In this document: positions 45,501-53,949 of the stretch, one piece after another | How positions within the stretch are numbered: position 1 is the stretch's first letter | Layout of the letters: each line of letters begins with the position of its first letter | From: Zunongwangia sp. HGR-M22 | GTDB taxonomy: Bacteria > Bacteroidota > Bacteroidia > Flavobacteriales > Flavobacteriaceae | NCBI RefSeq assembly: GCF_027594425.1 | Contig: NZ_CP115159.1 | Coordinates: 2,875,001-2,939,000, forward strand | Direction of reading: 5' to 3' | DNA: 64,000 nucleotides | Translations under genes and position numbers: made by a program | The notes under the pieces: model-generated | Told to the model about the DNA's origin: nothing | The model's input: only the letters and a program-made list of their open reading frames with translations | The model's database searches: none

Positions 45501-45515
45501 TAGTTAATTAGACTA
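45501..45515. promoter_or_regulatory. Xylose-type operator at the sugar porter promoter
   Basis: TAGTTAATTAGACTA, matching the xylB site at 13 of 15 positions and at the same place directly after the -7 box. Repressor binding here would cover the transcription start and reach close to the ATG at 45,492. Confidence 0.75.
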
Positions 45516-45546
45516 CAAGTTTAGCTTAAATTTATATGATTTTCAA
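45516..45546 (-). promoter_or_regulatory. Predicted sugar porter promoter
   Basis: On the minus strand TTG (complement of 45,544-45,546) precedes TAAACTTG (complement of 45,516-45,523) by 20 nt, the same spacing as the xylB promoter. The leader would be only about 10-20 nt long. Confidence 0.6.
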
Positions 45547-45687
45547 TTTTTATAATATCTTTTTATCAGGTATTAATTTTAAATGAAAATAATTATTGAA
45601 AATGCTAAATTTCAAACAATAAAAAAGTTAAAGATTGCAAACTGTAAAACTCCTGATAAGAAAAAATGAGTTTATTATAACTGAAAA

Positions 45688-46260
45688 TTATTTTTTCACC
45701 AAATGAAATCTTTTAACCAAATATTGCTGAAATAAATAAAGCAGGTAACCGTAAAGAATACCGAATAAAGCACCTATTAGAATATCGGCAGGATAATGTA
45801 CACCAAGATAAACCCTACTATAAGCTACGATTGCAGCCCAAATTAAAAGATACCATATCATTTTTGGGATCCTTTTCTTAAATACAGATCCCAAGAAAAC
45901 TGCCACTGCAAAAGTACTAGAAGCATGCGCTGAATAAAAGCCATATTTGCCACATCTTTCGGCTACTATTCTAGCAAATTCGGTTATACCATCCTGCCGG
46001 CACGGGCGAGCTCGCATAAAAAAGTCTTTAAAGACGTTAGACATCTGGTCGGTACATGTGATCAACAAAGCAATGCAAACCATTGTGGCCAAGCTATATT
46101 TCCAACCAAATTTTTTAAAAAGAAGAAATAAAAGAAGTGCATAAAGAGGGATCGCCATCCATTTGTCACTAATGCCGATCCACATCCAGTCCCAGGTTTC
46201 AGAGCCAAGATTGTTTAAATAAAGGAATAATTTATGATCTAATTCTATTAAATTCTCCAT
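45688..46260 (-). CDS. PAP2-family phosphatase (membrane)
   Basis: 190 residues, about five membrane helices. The PAP2 phosphatase signature is split as usual: FKDFFMRARPCR (domain 1), GFYSAHASSTFAVAVFLG (SAHAS, domain 2, catalytic His) and SRVYLGVHYPADILIGALFG (domain 3, second His). Likely acts on undecaprenyl pyrophosphate or phosphatidate-type lipids at the periplasmic face; the exact substrate cannot be told. It follows a small acidic protein gene by 9 bp. Confidence 0.88.
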   Translation of the reverse strand: MENLIELDHKLFLYLNNLGSETWDWMWIGISDKWMAIPLYALLLFLLFKKFGWKYSLATMVCIALLITCTDQMSNVFKDFFMRARPCRQDGITEFARIVAERCGKYGFYSAHASSTFAVAVFLGSVFKKRIPKMIWYLLIWAAIVAYSRVYLGVHYPADILIGALFGILYGYLLYLFQQYLVKRFHLVKK

Positions 46261-46269
46261 AAAAACTTC

Positions 46270-46500
46270 TTAATCTTCCTCGTATCTCGCTACTTCGCGA
46301 TCATAAAATTCGTTGGCCTGCTGAATCAAACTTTCAGCTTCATTAGTTAATTCTTCTTCATCAGATTTATCAAAATCTTCAAGCCATTCTACCTCATCGT
46401 TTTCAAGATTAATAATAAAACGAGGAAATTCAGTATGAATTACAAAAATTGCATCTGAATAATCGGTGTTATCACCCAATAAAAATTTAGGAAATTCCAT
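46270..46500 (-). CDS. Small acidic hypothetical protein, 76 residues
   Basis: Soluble acidic protein (MEFPKFLLGDNTDYSDAIFV...), with FIINLENDEVEWLEDFD and a helical Glu-rich C-terminus. It sits 11 bp after the MATE gene and 9 bp before the PAP2 gene. It looks like a conserved flavobacterial hypothetical of this size; no function is known to me. Confidence 0.75.
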   Translation of the reverse strand: MEFPKFLLGDNTDYSDAIFVIHTEFPRFIINLENDEVEWLEDFDKSDEEELTNEAESLIQQANEFYDREVARYEED

Positions 46501-46511
46501 TGTATATATTT

Positions 46512-47885
46512 TTAAACAGTTTCTTCTTTAATTTCGTTTGGTTTATTCGCAATCAATTTATTACTTAAATAGTTGAATCTAAAATATAACATCAATGCGG
46601 AAGCCGTTAATCCCGCCAACAAACCCATCCAGATTCCCATACTTCCCATGTTTTCAGCTTTACCAAAATACCAAGAAACCGGGAAACCAATGATCCAATA
46701 GGCTACAAAACAGATTGCTGTGGGAATTTTAACATCCTGCAAGCCTCGCAAGGCACCCAAAATTACCACCTGCATCCCGTCACTAAGCTGAAATAAAGCG
46801 GCTACAATCAATAATTGGGCTGCAAGTAGTACAACCTCTGTATTTTCAATATAAAAGCCAGGCAACCAATCTTTCAGTAAAATAAAACCTACCGCGAATA
46901 TAGCTTCAATAATAAATACTAAAAGAAAAACAGACATGGCAATTCGGCGTAATTCTTTATAATGACGCAATCCTTTTTGATTGCCCACCCTAATGGTTGC
47001 CGTCACTCCTAAGCCTACAGCTATCATAAAGGTCATCGATGCTAAATTTAAAGCAATTTGGTTTGCTGCCTGTGGATTAGTTCCTAAAAGTCCGGCTAAA
47101 AAGACGGTAGCCGTAAAAATCGCAACTTCAAAAAGCATTTGTAAAGCGGTTGGAAAGCCCAGATTCAATATTTTCTTGAAAATATCGGTTTTAAATAACT
47201 CTTTTTTAGACCAAACAAAATAAGGTTTAAACTTCGATTTTCGTCTTAGGATTTCCCAAACAAACCAAAGCATAAAAAACCTTGAAATCAATGTGCCAAT
47301 AGCTGCTCCTTCCAGACCCAGTTCAGGAAAAATCCAAATTCCGTAAATCAATAAATAATTGAAAAGTACATTTACCAAATTTGCTAAAATTGTAGCGTAC
47401 ATGGCATATTTGGTTTGTGATAAACCATCGGCAAATTGTTTATAAGCTTGGAAAATCATTAAAGGCAACATCGAAAACGCTACAATTTCCAGATAAGGGA
47501 TCGCGTAATCTACAACCTCGGGCGGCTGATTTAAATAATACAATAATGGCTTTGCTACCAATAACAGTAAAAATAGTAGTATTCCGTTTATTCCGCAGAG
47601 AATAATACCATGATGAAAATAGCTTCTTCCTTTCTCTATATCGCCAGATCCATCAGCTTCAGCAATCAGCGGAGTGATCGCGAATGAAAAACCTATCCCT
47701 AAAGAAAGTGCAATAAATACAAGACTATTCCCTAAAGAAACCGCGGCTAATGGCGCTGCTCCTAATCTACCCACCATCAAGTTATCAGCAAGCCCCACTA
47801 AAACATGGCCCAACTGCCCTAACATTACCGGATAAGCAATATTGAGGTTTTTCCCGAATTCTTTTGTATAATCTGAAAGCTGCAA
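46512..47885 (-). CDS. MATE-family efflux transporter (NorM-like)
   Basis: 457 residues with about 12 membrane helices; multidrug/Na+ antiporter family. N-terminal NLNIAYPVMLGQLGHVLVGLADNLMVGRLG, mid-loop ALNLASMTFMIAVGLGVTATIRVGNQKG, and QVVILGALRGLQDVKIPTAI are typical of NorM. The start is a TTG at 47,885; the next ATG would remove part of helix 1. It leads a three-gene unit with the small acidic protein and PAP2. Confidence 0.92.
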   Translation of the reverse strand: MQLSDYTKEFGKNLNIAYPVMLGQLGHVLVGLADNLMVGRLGAAPLAAVSLGNSLVFIALSLGIGFSFAITPLIAEADGSGDIEKGRSYFHHGIILCGINGILLFLLLLVAKPLLYYLNQPPEVVDYAIPYLEIVAFSMLPLMIFQAYKQFADGLSQTKYAMYATILANLVNVLFNYLLIYGIWIFPELGLEGAAIGTLISRFFMLWFVWEILRRKSKFKPYFVWSKKELFKTDIFKKILNLGFPTALQMLFEVAIFTATVFLAGLLGTNPQAANQIALNLASMTFMIAVGLGVTATIRVGNQKGLRHYKELRRIAMSVFLLVFIIEAIFAVGFILLKDWLPGFYIENTEVVLLAAQLLIVAALFQLSDGMQVVILGALRGLQDVKIPTAICFVAYWIIGFPVSWYFGKAENMGSMGIWMGLLAGLTASALMLYFRFNYLSNKLIANKPNEIKEETV

Positions 47886-47992
47886 AATCGAAAATTTAAG
47901 TTTGCAAAGATAGTAGCTTTTATCTGGCTTAAGATTGATTTATCATTAAAAAATAGATTTCTAAAGCCTGCAATTTTGTTGGAATTTTAGTT

Positions 47993-48394
47993 TTACTTCC
48001 CTAAAATTAATTCTTCATAAGAATTTGCCTGCCTTAATTTTAAAATCCATTTCACTTCAAATTTGCCATAACCCAAAGTTTTTATTCTCTCTATCAAAAA
48101 ATCGCGAAGATCTTCTAATGTCATATATTCGTTAGTAGGTTCGAAAATAAGTTCGGTTTTGTAGATATTGGGTAAAAAGAAAAACACTTTTCTAAAGATC
48201 GATTTTGGTTGTTTTTCGCCTATAATTTTAAAGATTTTTCCGTTGCTATCACAAAACAGGTTGTCTTTTAAATATTCCTGAAAATAGGTTCCAGAATTAT
48301 TATAAATGAATTTATCCTGAAGCAAAAAAGAAGTTAGATCTTCTTCCCTGCTCCAATTAGGATTCGAAATATTTATTGCGGGAAATTTTATCAA
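47993..48394 (-). CDS. Hypothetical protein, 133 residues
   Basis: Soluble protein with TTG start (no nearby in-frame ATG), containing LICDSNGK-like NLFCDSNGKIFKIIGEKQP and the C-terminal EPTNEYMTLEDLRDFLIERI. No signal, membrane segment or recognised domain. Codon use resembles neighbours. Function unknown. Confidence 0.65.
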   Translation of the reverse strand: MIKFPAINISNPNWSREEDLTSFLLQDKFIYNNSGTYFQEYLKDNLFCDSNGKIFKIIGEKQPKSIFRKVFFFLPNIYKTELIFEPTNEYMTLEDLRDFLIERIKTLGYGKFEVKWILKLRQANSYEELILGK

Positions 48395-48754
48395 TTTAAA
48401 ATATTTAAAAACCGTGCTTATCTATCAAGTTAATTTGAGCGTCATGCTTGCGCAACCTAGTTGAATGCTCTCATTTATTGATCTTATACAATTTCATAGC
48501 ATCCTTTTTAAAGGTAGATTGCACAAAAGCTAGTAAAACTACTATTAAAAATATAAAGCAACACTCTTTATTTCTTCGGAATAAATTTGAGTTTAAAATA
48601 ACTACAAAATCATTCAATAGAAAAATTTTCTAAGCTCAAAGGCCGTAAAATCTTTTGCTGAAGAAGCTATATTAAATTTCTAATTGAATTGAAAACACTT
48701 CTCGAATAATAAACCTTATGAATTTATTATATTCGCAACCTAAATCATCGAATT
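48395..48754. other. Intergenic region before the GNAT gene
   Basis: 360 bp, AT-rich, holding the divergent promoters of the two flanking genes. A scrap at 48,440-48,472 (GCGTCATGCTTGCGCAACCT) resembles the dispersed intergenic repeats of flavobacteria. No gene seen. Confidence 0.45.
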
Positions 48755-49351
48755 TTGAATCAGGAAGAAAAAGCAGATATTATAAGAAAAGTGACCACTC
48801 TTTTAAAGGAGATCCCATCGTCTATGGACGTTGTAAAAAAGGGAGGGAACGAGCATAAAAGATACGAATATCTTGCAACGCATATGGTAAATAAAGCGAT
48901 CGAGAAAGATGCGCTCATTGTTAGTGAAGATGGAAACGGAATTGCCATTTTGTTTAAAACAAGTAAGAAAGATGAAAATTTCTGGAAAAATGCCTGGTCT
49001 GAATTAGGTTTAGTCTTTAATGTAACCGGAGTAAAAAACGCTTATAAAATTGTAAAAACTCAGGATTACATTAAAAAACAGCGACCGCAAGAAGGTGAAT
49101 ATTTATATTGCTGGTTCTGGGGAATCTTAAAAGAAGCTAGAGGTCCCGGCACACAGGTTGGTGTAGAAATGAAAAATGAATTTTACAGAAGAGCTAAGGT
49201 TTATAATCTTCCTTTATACGCCGAAACGAGAATGCGAAAAAATGCGATCGTTTATCAGAAATTCGGATTTCAGTTATTTCATGAATGGGATCACCCAAGT
49301 GGAGATACCATGTATTTCTTAAGATACCTTCCTGAAGAAAATAAAAAATAA
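48755..49351 (+). CDS. GNAT-family N-acetyltransferase-like protein
   Basis: 198 residues from a TTG start (MNQEEKADIIRKVTTLL); the ATG at 48,718 is in another frame. The C-terminal half has GNAT-like features: YLYCWFWGILKEARGPGTQ in place of the pantetheine loop, FYRRAKVYNLPLYAETRMRK and the terminal YQKFGFQLFHEWDHPSGDTMYFLRYL, typical of the last GNAT strands. Substrate unknown. Ends at a bidirectional terminator. Confidence 0.78.
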   Translation: MNQEEKADIIRKVTTLLKEIPSSMDVVKKGGNEHKRYEYLATHMVNKAIEKDALIVSEDGNGIAILFKTSKKDENFWKNAWSELGLVFNVTGVKNAYKIVKTQDYIKKQRPQEGEYLYCWFWGILKEARGPGTQVGVEMKNEFYRRAKVYNLPLYAETRMRKNAIVYQKFGFQLFHEWDHPSGDTMYFLRYLPEENKK

Positions 49352-49381
49352 AAAAAGCCGAATCTTAGGATTCGGCTTTTT
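49352..49381. terminator. Bidirectional terminator between the GNAT and Hsp20 genes
   Basis: Stem AAAAAGCCGAATC/GATTCGGCTTTTT around TTAG, with A- and T-runs on both sides, so it can serve both convergent genes. Confidence 0.85.
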
Positions 49382-49408
49382 CATTTTAACTAATCAACTA
49401 ACCTCAAC

Positions 49409-49849
49409 TTATGATATCTCTATCATTCTTTTAGCCTGTACTTTTGCTTCTTCTTTTTTAGGAAGTGCAATTTCTAAAACACCGTTATTGTAATTTGCAG
49501 AGATCTTACTGTTATCTACCGTATCAGGTAAACTAAAAGCTCTTTTAAATGTGCTATAGCTAAATTCTTTACGAGTATATTTTCCATTTTTTTCTGAAGT
49601 TTCTTTTTCTACTTTATCTTCAGCTGAAATGGTTAATACATCGTTATCCAATTCAATTTTAAAATCTTCTTTTGCTTTTCCGGGAGCAGCAACTTCAACA
49701 ATAAAATTCTCGTCTGATTCGTGAATATTAACCGCAGGAATTCTTGTTCCTATATTATTCACATTTGTAGTTCCTCCCATCCAATCGGTTTTAAACATAT
49801 CGTCAAATACAGATGGTAACCAGTTTTCATTTCTTTTTATTAAACTCAT
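49409..49849 (-). CDS. Small heat-shock protein, Hsp20/alpha-crystallin family
   Basis: 146 residues; ATP-independent holdase. The alpha-crystallin domain (about 38-146) shows IPAVNIHESDENFIVEVAAP, EDFKIELDNDVLTISAEDK, the YTRKEFSYSTFKRAFSLPD segment and the conserved A-x-x-NGVLEIALPK motif (ISANYNNGVLEIALPKK). Single gene, convergent with the GNAT gene. Confidence 0.96.
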   Translation of the reverse strand: MSLIKRNENWLPSVFDDMFKTDWMGGTTNVNNIGTRIPAVNIHESDENFIVEVAAPGKAKEDFKIELDNDVLTISAEDKVEKETSEKNGKYTRKEFSYSTFKRAFSLPDTVDNSKISANYNNGVLEIALPKKEEAKVQAKRMIEIS

Positions 49850-50018
49850 AACTCTTATTTTTTATTTAAACATTTTTCTTTTAAAGACACTAATCCAATA
49901 GCAATTTAAATTCCAAATAAATTTTAACGTCATTTTGGCAGTATTCCAGGTTTTTAACATGACTTTTTAACATACTAGCTTATTTTCGTACTATATTGTG
50001 CGAACTTTTATTTATTCG

Positions 50019-51317
50019 ATGAAGAAACTTTTTACACGACTACTCTCTTTTTTCAATTCTATAAGAAGTCAGATTGCATTTTATCCTACGTTATTTGCTC
50101 TTTCAGGATTTTTATTTTCGGCGCTTACGCTTTATCTAGAAAGCTTGGGAATTTCAGATTTTATAAGAGAAAACGTTCCCTCGATAATCGTCAATAATGG
50201 TGATACCGCATTAAGTGTGCTTGGCGCTATTATTACCGGGCTAATCTCTATGATGGTTTTTAGTTTCTCTATGGTTATGGTCCTGCTAAACCAGGCTTCC
50301 ACTAATTACTCACCCAGGCTGCTTCCCGGTTTGATTTCAGATCGTAAACACCAAACAGTTTTGGGAGTATACCTCGCGACAATTCTTTACTGTATTTTTA
50401 CTATGGTTGCCATAAATCCAGATGCTCCCCGAAAAGAATTACCTGGATTTTCGGTATTTTCAGGAATTGTATTTACAGTTTTCTGTATGGCTGCTTTTAT
50501 CTATTTTATACACAACATCTCAAAAAGCATACAGGTAAATAATATATTAGACAACATCTATAATTTATCAAAAAACAGATTACATAGACTGCTAGAAAGT
50601 GAAGCAAAAGAATTTAAACAATTTCCAGACTCCACGAACTGGCATACCTACTGCGCAAAAAAGAGCGGTTATTTTCAAAATATCTCTATAACCAATCTTT
50701 TAAAACTTTGTGACGAGTTAGATACAAAATTGCATATTCTTCCTGTTAAAGGAATTTTTATTCTGAAAGATTATCCCATACTTCGCTCTGAACGTAAATT
50801 AGATGAAGAACAATTAGATGAAGTTTTAGCAAATTTCAATTTTGCCCGGGAAGAATTAGTGGCAGACAATTATGTTCTTGCTTTTAAACAACTTACAGAA
50901 ATTATAGCTAAAGCCATGTCGCCTGGAATAAACGACCCAGGAACCGCGATAAATGCGATTGATTATTTAACTGAACTGCTAGGTCTAAGAATGCAGAAAA
51001 AGGACACGAGCGTTATAAGTCGAGAAAAAAAATGTTATTTAAAATTAAACACAGTAGATTTTAAAAGTTTACTTTATAATGTTTTAGCGACTATAAGAAC
51101 ATATTGTTCTCATGATCTAATCATTATCCAGAAGATTAGCTTAATGTTTGAATATTTATTAGAGCAAGAACAAAAAGAAGATTACTACAAAAAGCTTATA
51201 AGAGAAGAAGCCAAATTATTTTTTGATAGTGGAATACAAGCCGTAGAAAGTGATACCGATATTTCACTTATAAAAAGTCTTGCTGAAAAAATGAATATTA
51301 ATCTAGATGAAGCGTAA
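50019..51317 (+). CDS. DUF2254 integral membrane protein
   Basis: About 432 residues from the ATG at 50,019 (a GTG at 49,998 would add seven). Four N-terminal membrane helices (FYPTLFALSGFLFSALTLYL, AIITGLISMMVFSFSMVMVL, LATILYCIFTMVAI, FCMAAFIYFIHNI) and a cytoplasmic C-terminal domain with AMSPGINDPGTAINAIDYL, the DUF2254 hallmark. QASTNYSPRLLPGLISDR also fits. Function of the family is unknown. Confidence 0.88.
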   Translation: MKKLFTRLLSFFNSIRSQIAFYPTLFALSGFLFSALTLYLESLGISDFIRENVPSIIVNNGDTALSVLGAIITGLISMMVFSFSMVMVLLNQASTNYSPRLLPGLISDRKHQTVLGVYLATILYCIFTMVAINPDAPRKELPGFSVFSGIVFTVFCMAAFIYFIHNISKSIQVNNILDNIYNLSKNRLHRLLESEAKEFKQFPDSTNWHTYCAKKSGYFQNISITNLLKLCDELDTKLHILPVKGIFILKDYPILRSERKLDEEQLDEVLANFNFAREELVADNYVLAFKQLTEIIAKAMSPGINDPGTAINAIDYLTELLGLRMQKKDTSVISREKKCYLKLNTVDFKSLLYNVLATIRTYCSHDLIIIQKISLMFEYLLEQEQKEDYYKKLIREEAKLFFDSGIQAVESDTDISLIKSLAEKMNINLDEA

Positions 51318-51410
51318 TTATCAAGATTTTTCAGTCCTAATAGCTAAAATACCTATCTATAGGTAGTTAATTTACAAACTATTTAGCTATTTTTAATTAT
51401 CTCCAAACAC

Positions 51411-53270
51411 TTGATAATTAAAGTGCTAAGAAATTTTCTGTATTTTCTAATTTTACTAATACCTTTTTTCACCTTTGCTTCTGGTGACGATACCCTTTAT
51501 GTTAAAGGCTCATATCCCGGCCATATTGTAGATTTCTTGAAATCATACAAAAGTTGTGCTGAAATTTCTGAAGAAAAATTAATCAATGCTTTTAAAGATG
51601 GTGCATTTAAAAACATGCCTTCCAACCGGGTTGTCAATAAAGGATTTACAAAATGCCAGCACTATTTTGCACTTACTGTTAAAAATGATCAAAATCAAAC
51701 AGAAGATTACTTTTGGAGCTATTATAACGACGGCGTAATTTTTAGCCTTTATGAGTATAAAGACGGGAAGTTACATCAAATAGGGAAAACATCGGCATCA
51801 AAAAGCCTTGCTAAAAGATCAATTCCTATACGATGTCTTTCTTTTCAGATAAAAATGAAACCTTTTGAAACAAAGACTTTAATTCTTAAAACCGAATTAC
51901 AGGGACATGCCAATCTCTACTTTCCCACTGATTTTACGACTGCAAAGGATATTTATATTTACGAAACGAATCACGCTTTTTTATTGGGCCGCTATTTTGG
52001 TTACTTCATTTTCACAGCACTATTCAATCTACTTCTTTACATCATAATCCGAAGAAAATTATACGGATTTATGTTTGGCTACATTATAAGCATGATGGCT
52101 TTTAATTCGATAGAATACATGTATGACACCCATTTAGTACCAGACTTTTTACATTCTTTTTGGGTGCGCTTTCCGAAGATGTTTTTTGCGTTATTCGCTT
52201 CATTTTTTCATACTAAAGTATTTCAGTATTTCACTAATCAAAAAACAAACTTTCCTAAATGGTTTAAACTTTTAAAATATATAAACAATTTTATTCTTTT
52301 TATTTTATTACTATTCGTAACATCAAAAGTAATTTTACCAGAAAACAATGCAATTTTTGACCAATATCGATTAATTCTGCACATATGTTTCATTCTAAAT
52401 CTAGGCGCTTTAGTTGTTAGTTTGATATATTCTATCGCAAAAGGAAATAAACAAGCAGTTTACTACATCTGCTGCAATATTTTGTTAATTCTGTCACTCA
52501 TATTCTATATTACAAATTCTCTTCAACTGGGTGGTTCTACAATTTATATGGCTCCCGGAAATATTATTAATAGTGTATCTTTTGAAATTTTAAGCCTTAC
52601 CATAGCCTTTTTACTGAATTATCGAAAGGAATTGAGAGCTATGAATCAAAAAATTATTCAGGCTAAAAGAAAAAGTGAGGAATTAAGTACCGCACTTATT
52701 GAAGTTCAGGAAAAAGAACGGAAAATCATTGCTAGAAATCTTCACGATGGATTAGGAAATACCATGAATGCCCTGCGATTACTATTAGAATCGAAATCTG
52801 ATAACAAAAAACAAATTGATGGTGTATTTGATTTGGCTCAAATTCAATTTAAAAATTTAATTTTTCAGATCTCTCCTAAAAATATAGAACGTATCGGGCT
52901 TTTTAAAACCATCCAGCAGGATTTAAAACTATTGGAAAATACCAACATCGAAATAAATCTGACCATCCTTGGAAAAGATGATCGTATAGAAACTATAAAA
53001 GCCGTAAATATTTATAGAATTTTCCAGGAGCTAATATCTAATATCATAAAGCATGCTAAAGCAACTGTTATAGATATTGTTATAAATTGTGATGAGACTA
53101 CCTGTAGCTTACAATTAGAAGATAATGGTGTTGGACTAAAAAATAATTTCACCAAAGGCATGGGTATTAAAAATATAAAATCCAGAGTTTCTTATCATCA
53201 GGGGATATTTCATATGGAAAATACGGAATCAGGCATGATAAGCATCGTCGAAATACCTATTGAAAAATGA
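51411..53270 (+). CDS. Sensor histidine kinase, 7TM-DISM receptor with HisKA_3 core
   Basis: About 619 residues. After a signal peptide comes an extracellular DISM-type beta domain (residues 25-190), then seven membrane helices (about 195-410), a short coiled coil, and a NarL-type kinase core. The phospho-acceptor is His about 445 in ARNLHDGLGNTMNALRLLLE; the N-box is RIFQELISNIIKHAKA and the G-box LEDNGVG...GMGIKNI. Start is TTG at 51,411 or GTG at 51,423; no ATG fits. Overlaps its response regulator by 4 bp (ATGA). Signal unknown. Confidence 0.9.
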   Translation: MIIKVLRNFLYFLILLIPFFTFASGDDTLYVKGSYPGHIVDFLKSYKSCAEISEEKLINAFKDGAFKNMPSNRVVNKGFTKCQHYFALTVKNDQNQTEDYFWSYYNDGVIFSLYEYKDGKLHQIGKTSASKSLAKRSIPIRCLSFQIKMKPFETKTLILKTELQGHANLYFPTDFTTAKDIYIYETNHAFLLGRYFGYFIFTALFNLLLYIIIRRKLYGFMFGYIISMMAFNSIEYMYDTHLVPDFLHSFWVRFPKMFFALFASFFHTKVFQYFTNQKTNFPKWFKLLKYINNFILFILLLFVTSKVILPENNAIFDQYRLILHICFILNLGALVVSLIYSIAKGNKQAVYYICCNILLILSLIFYITNSLQLGGSTIYMAPGNIINSVSFEILSLTIAFLLNYRKELRAMNQKIIQAKRKSEELSTALIEVQEKERKIIARNLHDGLGNTMNALRLLLESKSDNKKQIDGVFDLAQIQFKNLIFQISPKNIERIGLFKTIQQDLKLLENTNIEINLTILGKDDRIETIKAVNIYRIFQELISNIIKHAKATVIDIVINCDETTCSLQLEDNGVGLKNNFTKGMGIKNIKSRVSYHQGIFHMENTESGMISIVEIPIEK

Positions 53271-53893
53271 AAAAAATTAATATAGTTCTAGTTGACGATC
53301 ATTCGCTTTTCACTGAAGGAATTATGCAAATTTTAGATCCTTTCGAGGATTTACAGGTAATCGCAACTTTTAGAGATGGTGAAACGATGCTCCAATCGGA
53401 TGAAATTCATAAAGCCGATGTTTTGCTATTAGATATTAATTTACCGGGAAACTCGGGTATTAGTATAGCTAAAAAAATGAAACCCTATTTTGGCTCGTTG
53501 AAGATTATTTGCCTCTCTATGCTTTTTGAAGAAAATATCAGAGAGAAATTAACGAAAATCGGCGTTGCGGGTTATTTACCAAAATTTGTAAATACTGAAG
53601 AGCTTATCGAAGCTATACGAAATGTAGGCAAAGGTGAAAAAGTCTTTTATGAAGAAAAGGTAAAAGCAGTTAGCAACATACAGGTTTGGACTACAGATTT
53701 TAAATTAACTAACCGAGAGCTTGAAATTTTACAGCTCATCAAAGAAGGTAAAACTACTAAAGAAATTGCTGATCTTCTTTTTCGAAGCCAATTTACAATA
53801 GAAACGCATCGTAAAAATATGATAAGAAAACTAAATCTTAAAAATTCAAGCGGGCTATTACATTTCGCCATGAAAAATTTAACGAGCGAATAA
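53267..53893 (+). CDS. LuxR/NarL-type response regulator
   Basis: 208 residues: receiver domain (1-120) with LVDDHSLFTEGI, phospho-acceptor Asp56 in VLLLDINLPGNSG and a Lys near the end of LPKFVNTEELIEAI; then a LuxR helix-turn-helix (145-205) with LTNRELEILQLIKEGKTTKE and FTIETHRKNMIRKL. Partner of the overlapping kinase; targets not evident. Confidence 0.94.
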   Translation: MKKINIVLVDDHSLFTEGIMQILDPFEDLQVIATFRDGETMLQSDEIHKADVLLLDINLPGNSGISIAKKMKPYFGSLKIICLSMLFEENIREKLTKIGVAGYLPKFVNTEELIEAIRNVGKGEKVFYEEKVKAVSNIQVWTTDFKLTNRELEILQLIKEGKTTKEIADLLFRSQFTIETHRKNMIRKLNLKNSSGLLHFAMKNLTSE

Positions 53894-53915
53894 TTAATAG
53901 GAACATTATCTAATT

Positions 53916-53943
53916 AAAAAAGGCTCCGATTTGGAGCCTTTTT
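53916..53943. terminator. Bidirectional terminator between the response regulator and ettA
   Basis: AAAAAGGCTCC/GGAGCCTTTTT around GATTT, 22 bp after the response regulator stop and 7 bp before the end of the convergent gene. Confidence 0.85.
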
Positions 53944-53949
53944 CTATAT

